A DNA stretch of 20,023 bases. It comes from Firmicutes bacterium CAG:341 (GTDB lineage: Bacteria > Bacillota > Clostridia > Oscillospirales > Acutalibacteraceae). Both the position numbers and the translations under genes were made by a program. Positions 13,784 through 20,023 of the stretch are shown piece after piece. Location: NCBI GenBank assembly GCA_000434995.1, contig FR895295.1, positions 7,240 through 27,262 of the forward strand, read 5' to 3'. Numbering within the stretch: the first letter of the stretch is position 1; each line of letters begins with the position of its first letter. Below the pieces are notes generated by a model. It did no database searches. It was not told the origin of the DNA and worked only from the letters and a program-made list of their open reading frames with translations.

Positions 13784-14878
13784 TTATACATTGAAACGGA
13801 AAAGTACAATGTCTCCGTCTTTCATAACATATTCTTTGCCTTCACTTCTGACTAAACCTTTTTCTTTTGCAGCTGTCATATTTCCACAAGCCATCAAGTC
13901 ATCAAATGAAACAACTTCTGCTCTAATGAAACCGCGCTCAAAGTCAGTATGAATTTTGCCTGCTGCCTGCGGTGCTTTAGTGCCTTTCTTAATTGTCCAT
14001 GCTCTTACCTCCGGCTTGCCGGCAGTGAGATACGAAATCAAGCCTAAAAGTGAGTAACTTTTTTTAATAAGCCTGTCAAGTCCGCTTTTTTCAAGCCCCA
14101 TGTCTGCAAGAAACATAGCTTTTTCTTCATCATCAAGCTGTGCTATTTCTGCTTCCATTTCAGCGCAGATAGGAAGAGTTTCGGCACCTTCTTCTTTTGC
14201 TATTTCTTCAACTTGCTTGTAGTATTTGTTATTTTCAATTCCGTCTATAAAGTCATTTTCGCCCATATTGCAAGCGTAAATAACAGGTTTAATCGTTAAA
14301 AGCGAAACATCCTTTAAATATTCCTGCTCATCTTCGCTTATTTCAACACTTCTTGCGGTTTTTCCGTTTTCCATTTCACCTGCAAGTCTCTCAAGAAATT
14401 CAACTTCGCCTGCAAGCTTTTTATCGCCTTTCATAGCTTTTTTTCGTGAATCAATTCTTCTTGTTAAAATATCAAGGTCGGAAAGTACAAGCTCAAGGTT
14501 GATGGTTTCAATATCTCTCGCAGGGTTAACACTTCCGTCAACATGTGTAATATCATCATTTTCAAAGCAGCGTACAACATGGATGATTGCGTCAACTTCT
14601 CTGATATGTGATAAAAATTTATTTCCTAATCCTTCGCCTTGTGACGCACCCTTAACAAGACCTGCAATATCCACAAATTCTATTGTTGCAGGTGTGAATT
14701 TATCAGGGTGGTACATTTCAGCAAGCTTGTCAAGTCTTTCATCAGGTACACTTACCATACCGACATTTGGCTCAATAGTGCAAAACGGATAGTTGGCACT
14801 TTGGGCCCCTGCGTTAGTTATAGCGTTAAATAATGTGCTTTTGCCGACATTCGGTAAGCCAACAATACCAAGCTTCAT
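13784..14878 (-). CDS. ychF: redox-regulated ATPase YchF (OLA1/Obg-like)
   Basis: This 364-residue protein is a ribosome-associated P-loop ATPase of the Obg/YchF class. Motifs seen are G1 GLPNVGKST (7-15), the G2 region NYPFCTIEPNVG (29-40), G3 DIAGLVKGAS (70-79) and NMGE (204-207) in place of the GTP-specific NKxD, which explains the family's preference for ATP. The last 85 residues are the TGS domain, with AGKIHTDFERGFIRAEVV and the usual GDIVLFRFNV end. Length equals the family norm of about 365. The ATG has AAAGGAG upstream. It is monocistronic, with its own promoter and terminator. YchF is linked to translation quality control and oxidative stress response in other bacteria. Confidence 0.97.
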   Translation of the reverse strand: MKLGIVGLPNVGKSTLFNAITNAGAQSANYPFCTIEPNVGMVSVPDERLDKLAEMYHPDKFTPATIEFVDIAGLVKGASQGEGLGNKFLSHIREVDAIIHVVRCFENDDITHVDGSVNPARDIETINLELVLSDLDILTRRIDSRKKAMKGDKKLAGEVEFLERLAGEMENGKTARSVEISEDEQEYLKDVSLLTIKPVIYACNMGENDFIDGIENNKYYKQVEEIAKEEGAETLPICAEMEAEIAQLDDEEKAMFLADMGLEKSGLDRLIKKSYSLLGLISYLTAGKPEVRAWTIKKGTKAPQAAGKIHTDFERGFIRAEVVSFDDLMACGNMTAAKEKGLVRSEGKEYVMKDGDIVLFRFNV

Positions 14879-14912
14879 AATAGTTCTCCTTTGTCTTTTT
14901 TAATTCCTATCA

Positions 14913-14941
14913 AGTATATAACAAAAATTTTCTTTTTACAA
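14913..14941 (-). promoter_or_regulatory. sigma-A promoter of ychF
   Basis: On the minus strand TTGTAA (14936-14941) and TATACT (14913-14918) are separated by 17 bases. The -35 box overlaps a 14-base palindrome at 14935-14948. Confidence 0.65.
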
Positions 14942-14948
14942 GTGTAAA
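14935..14948. promoter_or_regulatory. operator-like palindrome in the ychF-ilvB divergent region
   Basis: TTTACA and TGTAAA form a perfect 6-base inverted repeat around a two-base spacer. It covers the ychF -35 box and lies 18 bases upstream of the ilvB -35 box, so a bound regulator could influence either gene. I do not recognise the binding protein; chance occurrence in AT-rich DNA is possible. Confidence 0.3.
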
Positions 14949-14966
14949 TTATGTTGATTTTATTCC

Positions 14967-14995
14967 TTGACTTTATTTGCCAAATAATATATTAT
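14967..14995 (+). promoter_or_regulatory. sigma-A promoter of the ilvBN-leuCD operon
   Basis: TTGACT (14967-14972) and TATTAT (14990-14995) are separated by 17 bases. The leader is only about 45 bases, too short for a T-box or a leader-peptide attenuator, so control is more likely at the promoter. Confidence 0.75.
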
Positions 14996-15046
14996 ATCTT
15001 TAATATTTTTTTAATGTTAATTTTATAACAAAAGGAGAGAGGAAAT

Positions 15047-16711
15047 ATGAAGCTTAACGGCTCCCAAATCGTTCTTGAAGTTTTAAAAGAGCAGGGTGTA
15101 GATACAATTTTTGGCTATCCCGGCGGAACGATTCTCAATATTTTCGATGAATTATATAAATACGGTGACACATTCAAGCATATTTTGACTGCTCACGAGC
15201 AGGGTGCGTCACACGCAGCTGACGGATATGCAAGGGCAACAGGCAAGGTTGGCGTTTGCTTTGCGACATCAGGCCCGGGTGCAACAAACCTTGTAACAGG
15301 TATTGCAACTGCATATATGGATTCTGTTCCGGTTGTTGCAATTACTTGTAACTATGCAACTTCAGGTCTTGGCAGGGATTCATTCCAGGAAGTTGATATT
15401 TGCGGTATCACAATGCCTATTACAAAGCATAACTTTCAGGTTGAAAGTGTAGAAAAATTGGCTGATACTATTCGCCGTGCATTCTTTATTGCACAAAGCG
15501 GAAGAAAAGGCCCGGTTCTTATTGATATTCCTAAGGATATTACATCTGCCGAGTGTGAGTATACTCCTATGCCGAAGGTTCAGCCTGAAAAGGCTAAAGC
15601 ACCGAAAGACAGTGCTGTTAAAAGAGCAGTTGAACTTATCAGAAGTGCTAAAAAGCCACTTATCTATGTCGGCGGCGGTGCTATTCTTTCTGATGTTGGC
15701 GAAGATTTGGTTACTTTCGCTGAAAAGATTGATACACCGGTTGCTTCAAGTCTTATGGGCCTTGGTGCTTTTCCGCACGATAATCCGCTTCATCTCGGTC
15801 TTATCGGTATGCACGGCCATTATGAATGTAATAAGGCTGCACATGATTGTGATGTGCTTATTACCTGCGGTGCTCGTTTTTCAGACCGTGTTGCAGGAAA
15901 CAGAAAGAAATTTGCACCAAATGCAGAAATTTTACATATTGATATTGACTCAGCCGAAATGGATAAAAACATTGTTTCAAATTATCATCTTCGCGGTGAC
16001 CTTGCCGATGTACTTCCTATTCTTACAAGGGAGATTGAGCAGCTTGACCACAGCGAGTGGAGAAAAGAGATTGAAACTTTCCGCCGTCCTTTTGAACAGC
16101 TTCAAATCGGTGATTATGTAAATCCGCAAAAGCTTATTGAAAAAATTGATGATGTTACCGATGACGATACTATTATCGTTACAGATGTAGGTCAGCATCA
16201 GCTTTGGGCAGCTCAATTTTATAAATTTGAAAAGCCGAGAACACTTCTTTCGTCAGGCGGACTCGGTACTATGGGCTATTCAATGGGTGCTGCCATGGGC
16301 GGCCAAATGGGATGTCCTGATAAAACCGTTGTAATGTTTGCAGGTGACGGCGGCTTCCATATGAATTTATCTGAACTTGCCACTATGTGTTCATATAACA
16401 TTCCTGTTAAAATGTTTATTATGAATAACACAGTGCTTGGTATGGTTCGCCAGTGGCAAAAACTTTTCTATGGAAACAGATTTGCCGATACCGACCCGCA
16501 CAGAGCAACCGATTTTGTAAAAGTTGCAGAGGGTTTTGGCGTTAAGGCACTTCGCATCAATACAAATGATGATATTGATTCAGTTCTTAAAGAAGCTTTT
16601 GAATATCAAGGCCCTGTTCTTGTAGATTGCAGAATCAGCCCTGATTCAAATGTCCTTCCTATGATTCCTCCTGGAGGAGCACATACCGATATTATCGAAA
16701 AATTTAATTAA
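15047..16711 (+). CDS. ilvB: acetolactate synthase, large (catalytic) subunit
   Basis: This 554-residue thiamine diphosphate enzyme makes acetolactate from two pyruvates, the first shared step of valine and leucine synthesis, or acetohydroxybutyrate for isoleucine. The N-terminal TPP domain has GYPGGTILNIFDELY and the catalytic Glu51 in AHEQGASHAADGYARA. The central domain has the GARFSDRVAGN segment (about 275-285). The C-terminal domain has the cofactor motif starting GDGGFHMN (433-440) and ending with the Asn pair at 460-461. The start ATG has AAAGGAGAGAGG upstream. It is followed by ilvN after 14 bases, which marks it as the biosynthetic, feedback-regulated form rather than the catabolic AlsS. 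Confidence 0.96.
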   Translation: MKLNGSQIVLEVLKEQGVDTIFGYPGGTILNIFDELYKYGDTFKHILTAHEQGASHAADGYARATGKVGVCFATSGPGATNLVTGIATAYMDSVPVVAITCNYATSGLGRDSFQEVDICGITMPITKHNFQVESVEKLADTIRRAFFIAQSGRKGPVLIDIPKDITSAECEYTPMPKVQPEKAKAPKDSAVKRAVELIRSAKKPLIYVGGGAILSDVGEDLVTFAEKIDTPVASSLMGLGAFPHDNPLHLGLIGMHGHYECNKAAHDCDVLITCGARFSDRVAGNRKKFAPNAEILHIDIDSAEMDKNIVSNYHLRGDLADVLPILTREIEQLDHSEWRKEIETFRRPFEQLQIGDYVNPQKLIEKIDDVTDDDTIIVTDVGQHQLWAAQFYKFEKPRTLLSSGGLGTMGYSMGAAMGGQMGCPDKTVVMFAGDGGFHMNLSELATMCSYNIPVKMFIMNNTVLGMVRQWQKLFYGNRFADTDPHRATDFVKVAEGFGVKALRINTNDDIDSVLKEAFEYQGPVLVDCRISPDSNVLPMIPPGGAHTDIIEKFN

Positions 16712-16725
16712 GGAGGCGACTTATA

Positions 16726-17235
16726 ATGAAAGAAAAATTAGTATTGTCAGTTCTTGTTGATAACGAAAGCGGCGTACTTCAAAGAGTTGCCAGCCTTTTT
16801 TCAAGAAGAAGTTATAATATTTCATCTCTTACAGTTAGTGAAACCGAAGATGAAAAATTTTCCCGTATGACAATTGAAACTCAAACAGAGCCTGAAAATG
16901 TAAGGCAAATTAAAGCACAGCTTTTAAAACTTGAAATAGTTAAAAAAGTTTCTGAACTTAAGCCTGATAATTCCGTTTCTTCAGAATTGTTGCTTGTTAA
17001 AGTTCACGCACAAGGTATTGAGCAGAAAAATGCACTTCTTGCATTCAATGCACGCTGGGGTGCGCGTGTTCTTGATGTATCAATGACTACAATTACATTT
17101 GAATTTACAGGCCTTGGCAGTACAATTGATATGTTTGTTGAAGAACTTGAAAATGAATTTACAATAGTTGAACTTGCAAGAACAGGTATAACTTCACTTG
17201 AAAGAGGAGAAGGCTCATTTACCGATGATATATAA
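16726..17235 (+). CDS. ilvN: acetolactate synthase, small (regulatory) subunit
   Basis: This 169-residue protein carries an N-terminal ACT domain (about 1-78), with the typical SGVLQRVASLFSRRSYNI segment (about residues 15-32), and a C-terminal ALS_ss_C-type domain (about 84-160). It binds valine or another branched-chain amino acid and adjusts IlvB activity. An AAGGAGG site lies upstream of the ATG. Fourteen bases separate it from ilvB, and leuC follows after 54 bases. The length is standard for the long type of small subunit. The symbol ilvH is also in use for this protein. Confidence 0.95.
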   Translation: MKEKLVLSVLVDNESGVLQRVASLFSRRSYNISSLTVSETEDEKFSRMTIETQTEPENVRQIKAQLLKLEIVKKVSELKPDNSVSSELLLVKVHAQGIEQKNALLAFNARWGARVLDVSMTTITFEFTGLGSTIDMFVEELENEFTIVELARTGITSLERGEGSFTDDI

Positions 17236-17289
17236 GTTCGATATTTATATACATTATATTTTAATTTATTGACGAAAAGGGTGATAGCT

Positions 17290-18549
17290 ATGAGTATGAC
17301 AATGACTCAAAAAATCTTGGCTAAACACGCAGGGCTTGAAAGTGTTGTTGCCGGCCAGCTTATTGAAGCGAAGCTTGATATGGTGCTTGGTAATGATGTT
17401 ACTTCCCCGGTTGCTATTAACGAAATGACAAAATTCGGTAAAAATTCCGTTTTTGATAAAACTAAAATTTCACTTGTTATGGACCATTTTACTCCTAACA
17501 AGGATATTCAATCTGCACAAAACTGCAAGCAGGTTAGGGAATTTGCTAAAAAGTATGATATTACTCATTATTATGATGTCGGAAATATGGGTATTGAACA
17601 TGCACTTTTGCCTGAACAGGGTGTAGTTACCTGCGGTGACTGCATTATCGGTGCTGACTCACATACTTGTACATACGGTGCGCTCGGTGCGTTTTCAACC
17701 GGTGTCGGCTCAACCGATATGGCAGCAGGTATGGTAACAGGCAAGGCTTGGTTTAAAGTTCCGTCTGCTATTAAGGTTGTAATTACAGGCAAAAAAGCAC
17801 CTTGTATCAGCGGTAAGGATGTTGTACTTCATCTTATCGGTCAAATCGGTGTTGACGGCGCACTTTATAAGTCACTTGAATTTACAGGTGACGGAATTAA
17901 GGAACTTTCAATGGATGATAGGCTTTGCATTTCAAATATGGCTATTGAATGCGGTGCTAAAAACGGAATTTTCCCTGTTGATGATGTTACACTTGAATAT
18001 GTAAAAGGTAGAAGTGAACGCCCTTATGAAATTTATGAAGCAGATGATGACGCACAGTATGACAGCGTAGTTGAAATCGACCTTTCTAAACTTGCACCTA
18101 CTGTTGCCTGCCCTCATCTTCCTGAAAATACCAAAACAGTTGATGAACTTGCAGATGTTAAAATTGACCAAGTAGTTATCGGCTCTTGCACAAACGGTAG
18201 AATTGAAGATATGCGCACAGCGGCAGAAATTATTAAGGGTAATAAGATTGCCGACGGTGTTCGCTGTATTGTTATTCCTGCTACTCAAAGCGTTTACCTT
18301 CAGTGTATTAAAGAGGGAATAGCAGAGGCTTTTGTTGAAGCAGGTGCTATTGTTTCAACCCCAACTTGCGGCCCTTGCCTTGGCGGCCATATGGGTATTT
18401 TGGCTTCGGGCGAAGTTGCAGTTTCCACATCAAATCGTAACTTTGTAGGCAGAATGGGCCATGTTGATTCTAAAATTTATCTTGCATCACCTGCGGTAGC
18501 TGCTGCATCTGCACTTAAAGGCTACATTGCAGACCCAAGAGAAATATAG
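17290..18549 (+). CDS. leuC: 3-isopropylmalate dehydratase, large subunit
   Basis: This 419-residue [4Fe-4S] enzyme subunit isomerises 2- to 3-isopropylmalate in leucine synthesis, together with LeuD. Iron-sulfur ligands are visible as C300 in IGSCTNG and C360 and C363 in TPTCGPCLGG. Other family stretches are GDCIIGADSHTCTYGALGAF and STSNRNFVGRMGHVDSKIYL. It is the short LeuC form of about 420 residues that works with a separate small LeuD of about 160. I chose ATG at 17290, with AAGGGTGA five bases upstream, rather than the TTG at 17269. The same architecture occurs in homoaconitase and (R)-citramalate-pathway isomerases, so the exact substrate is likely but not proven; ilvBN next door favours leucine. 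Confidence 0.93.
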   Translation: MSMTMTQKILAKHAGLESVVAGQLIEAKLDMVLGNDVTSPVAINEMTKFGKNSVFDKTKISLVMDHFTPNKDIQSAQNCKQVREFAKKYDITHYYDVGNMGIEHALLPEQGVVTCGDCIIGADSHTCTYGALGAFSTGVGSTDMAAGMVTGKAWFKVPSAIKVVITGKKAPCISGKDVVLHLIGQIGVDGALYKSLEFTGDGIKELSMDDRLCISNMAIECGAKNGIFPVDDVTLEYVKGRSERPYEIYEADDDAQYDSVVEIDLSKLAPTVACPHLPENTKTVDELADVKIDQVVIGSCTNGRIEDMRTAAEIIKGNKIADGVRCIVIPATQSVYLQCIKEGIAEAFVEAGAIVSTPTCGPCLGGHMGILASGEVAVSTSNRNFVGRMGHVDSKIYLASPAVAAASALKGYIADPREI

Positions 18550-18560
18550 GAGGTAGGAAT

Positions 18561-19043
18561 ATGAAAGCAAAGGGTACAGTACATAAATTCGGTGATAATG
18601 TTGATACCGATGTTATCATTCCTGCTCGTTATCTTAACAAGAGTGACGAAGCTTGGCTTGCATCTCATTGTATGGAAGATATTGATGCTGATTTTGTAAA
18701 AAATGTTAAGCCGGGCGATATTATGGTTGCCGAAGCTAATTTCGGCTGCGGCTCTTCAAGGGAACATGCACCGATTGCTATTAAAGCGTCAGGCATTTCC
18801 TGCGTAATCGCTTCAACTTTTGCCCGCATTTTTTACAGAAATGCTATAAATATCGGCCTCGCAATTCTTGAATGTGACGAAGCCGCTAAGGATATTAAAG
18901 CCGGTGATGAAGTTGAAGTTGACTTTGACAGCGGTGTTATCACTAATTGCACAACCGGCAAAACATATAAGGCTCAGCCTTTCCCACCTTTTATTCAAAA
19001 TATTATTAAAAACGGTGGTTTGATGAATTCGATTGAGAAGTAG
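18561..19043 (+). CDS. leuD: 3-isopropylmalate dehydratase, small subunit
   Basis: This 160-residue protein is the swivelling small subunit of the leucine-pathway isomerase. It shows DTDVIIPARYLNKSD (15-29) and the active-site segment FGCGSSREHAPIAIKASG (61-78), followed by FARIFYRNAINIGL. The ATG has a GGAGG site upstream, 11 bases after the leuC stop, so LeuC and LeuD are coexpressed. The short form matches the short LeuC. No clear terminator hairpin follows, and the next gene starts 56 bases downstream. Confidence 0.95.
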   Translation: MKAKGTVHKFGDNVDTDVIIPARYLNKSDEAWLASHCMEDIDADFVKNVKPGDIMVAEANFGCGSSREHAPIAIKASGISCVIASTFARIFYRNAINIGLAILECDEAAKDIKAGDEVEVDFDSGVITNCTTGKTYKAQPFPPFIQNIIKNGGLMNSIEK

Positions 19044-19046
19044 TTT

Positions 19047-19083
19047 TAACTGTTTTTTGCATATAATAAATAGATAACAGTTA
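19047..19083. repeat. 8-base inverted repeat flanking a TATAAT sequence
   Basis: TAACTGTT (19047-19054) and AACAGTTA (19076-19083) are exact reverse complements separated by 21 bases. The spacer contains TATAAT (19062-19067), but no -35 box lies at the proper distance. It might be an operator around a promoter for the following gene, or a weak hairpin after leuD. Confidence 0.3.
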
Positions 19084-19099
19084 TGACGAGGTACTTTTA

Positions 19100-19489
19100 A
19101 TGAAATTATTACTCGATGAAATGACGCTTCGCTTTGTATGGGGCTCAAGCGGAGAATATTGGTATTCAAGAATTGACTCGCAAATTCATTCAAGCGCAGA
19201 ACTTGAATGTGCCGATACCGAAGATTTAATGGCTAACGGTTTTATTCCGTTTTTAACCATTTCAAATGAAGAAGTTATCAAGGCATATATCAAATTTCTT
19301 GATAATAAAAAAGTAAGCGCTGTGCTTGAAAAACTTTCAGGTAATGAATATATTGATACTTTTTGGAAGTATTTTAATGCTTATTCTTCAATCAGCGAAG
19401 GCTTTGATGAATTTGAAAATAAATTTGTGATTGATAAAGTTAAAGATTGGTGCGAAGCTAATTCTATTGAATACACTGTGGCAGAATAA
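19100..19489 (+). CDS. UPF0158-like protein of unknown function
   Basis: This 129-residue acidic protein shows the outline of the UPF0158 family: a variable N-terminal third, an F-I-P element near residues 48-50 followed by an acidic helix (NEEVIKAYIKFLDNKKV), an aromatic F-W-K-Y-F stretch near 88-92, and a C-terminus with DWCEANSIEYTVAE. This is a match from memory of the family pattern and may be distant. No catalytic residues stand out. A GAGG site lies nine bases before the ATG. Its stop codon overlaps the next start by one base (TAATG), so it is coupled to the flavoprotein gene. Confidence 0.55.
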   Translation: MKLLLDEMTLRFVWGSSGEYWYSRIDSQIHSSAELECADTEDLMANGFIPFLTISNEEVIKAYIKFLDNKKVSAVLEKLSGNEYIDTFWKYFNAYSSISEGFDEFENKFVIDKVKDWCEANSIEYTVAE

Positions 19490-20023
19490 TGAAAAAATTA
19501 TTGATAATTATGGGTTCGCCGCGGCAAGACGGTATCTGCCGGGAACTTATTAACCAAGTCAGTAAATATTTCCTTGATTGTGAAATTAAAGTTTATGACA
19601 GTTATAAGCTTTCTCCCGCACCGTGTACCGATTGTAAGTGGTGTGAATATCACGAAGGATGCTCAAATAAAGATTTGGATGTCTTTTTTGAAGATTTTGA
19701 AGATGCCGATTATATCGCTTTCTTCACTCCTGTTTATAATAACTTTTTCCCGGCTCCAACTAAAGCTATTTTGGATAGATTTCAGCGTTATTATAACGCT
19801 CGCTTTAAGCGTGGCGCAAACCCGCCGGTAAAAAAGCCGAAAAGGGTAGGCGCAGTCATAGCAAGCGGCTCAAATGCAAGGCAGTCGGCAGATTATATGT
19901 ATAATTCGCTTAAGCAGTCTTTTGCACCGCTCGGCAGTGAAGTTTGCTCCAGGTATTATATCCCTAATACCGATATGGGCAGATATACTTTTAATATGAC
20001 GGAACTTCAAAAATTTGTCCACC
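19489..20023 (+). CDS. flavodoxin-fold NAD(P)H-dependent FMN reductase (partial, C-terminus off window)
   Basis: At least 178 residues are visible and the frame is open to the right edge. It begins MKKLLIIMGSPRQDGICREL, where GSPR is the FMN phosphate-binding loop of this family, and continues with DADYIAFFTPVYNNFFPAPT and KAILDRFQRYY, the usual second flavin-binding stretch. Four cysteines at residues 46, 49, 52 and 58 (PCTDCKWCEYHEGC) occur in the position where flavodoxin-family and iron-sulfur flavoproteins carry a Cys cluster, so a [4Fe-4S] cluster is possible. It probably transfers electrons from NAD(P)H or ferredoxin; the substrate is unknown. Coupled to the UPF0158-like gene by a one-base overlap. 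Confidence 0.85.
   Translation, partial: MKKLLIIMGSPRQDGICRELINQVSKYFLDCEIKVYDSYKLSPAPCTDCKWCEYHEGCSNKDLDVFFEDFEDADYIAFFTPVYNNFFPAPTKAILDRFQRYYNARFKRGANPPVKKPKRVGAVIASGSNARQSADYMYNSLKQSFAPLGSEVCSRYYIPNTDMGRYTFNMTELQKFVH

Noticed and set aside
14926..14932. Half of a CodY-like box (AATTTTC) near ilvB
   Set aside because: Only one arm matches the consensus; such sequences are frequent in AT-rich DNA.
14996..15046. T-box or other attenuator before ilvB
   Set aside because: The predicted leader is about 45 bases and shows no specifier hairpin or terminator/antiterminator.
15477..16121. Long 214-codon open frame on the plus strand inside ilvB
   Set aside because: It lies wholly within the well-supported ilvB gene in another frame, its Leu/Arg-rich translation resembles no protein, and it lacks a suitable ribosome binding site.
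18813..19193. Minus-strand open frame across the leuD end and the UPF0158-like start
   Set aside because: Antisense shadow of two real genes with no family features.

Overview
The window is about 20 kb of low-GC chromosomal DNA from a spore-forming member of the Clostridia, most likely an Oscillospiraceae/Ruminococcaceae-type anaerobe. The reasons are a GerA-type germinant receptor operon, a Spo0H-like sigma factor, a clostridial 2[4Fe-4S] ferredoxin, the Firmicutes darA-holB-ricT cluster, AT-rich codon use and strong AGGAG-type ribosome binding sites. Species cannot be named from the sequence alone. I see no phage, transposon, CRISPR or plasmid genes; this is mainly core chromosome with a few poorly described genes.

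Left part (1-5030): spore-related. A Gly/Cys-rich one-helix miniprotein runs off the left edge on the minus strand, behind a sequence resembling a late mother-cell sporulation promoter. Next come DUF421 and DUF4363 membrane proteins (minus), transcribed away from a plus-strand gerA-gerB-gerC germinant receptor operon whose three genes overlap. A 48-residue minus-strand ORF with an excellent ribosome binding site lies under the end of gerC.

Middle (5043-10990, plus strand): citrate synthase behind a clear sigma-A promoter, an unrecognised 8-helix membrane protein and an AEC-family transporter. A new promoter then drives a cyclic-di-AMP receptor-family protein (darA), DNA polymerase III delta' (holB) and the PSP1/RicT protein. 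A small ferredoxin has its own promoter and ends at a hairpin that can serve both strands.

Right-middle (11036-14878, minus strand): an ECF sigma factor with a membrane-anchored probable anti-sigma factor, behind an ECF-type promoter that suggests autoregulation; tRNA-Ser(UGA) with its own promoter and terminator; a Spo0H-like sigma factor with a zinc-ribbon protein; and the YchF ATPase.

Right (14967-20023, plus strand): a branched-chain amino acid operon ilvB-ilvN-leuC-leuD without ilvC, leuA or leuB in the window, then a UPF0158-like protein and a flavodoxin-fold reductase cut by the right edge.

No convincing undescribed defence or mobile system is present. The best leads are the hidden 48-aa ORF, the Cys/Gly-rich spore-type miniprotein, the DUF421/DUF4363-ger divergent arrangement, the ECF/anti-sigma pair and the divergent c-di-AMP receptor. 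No stretch over 300 bases lacks a gene.
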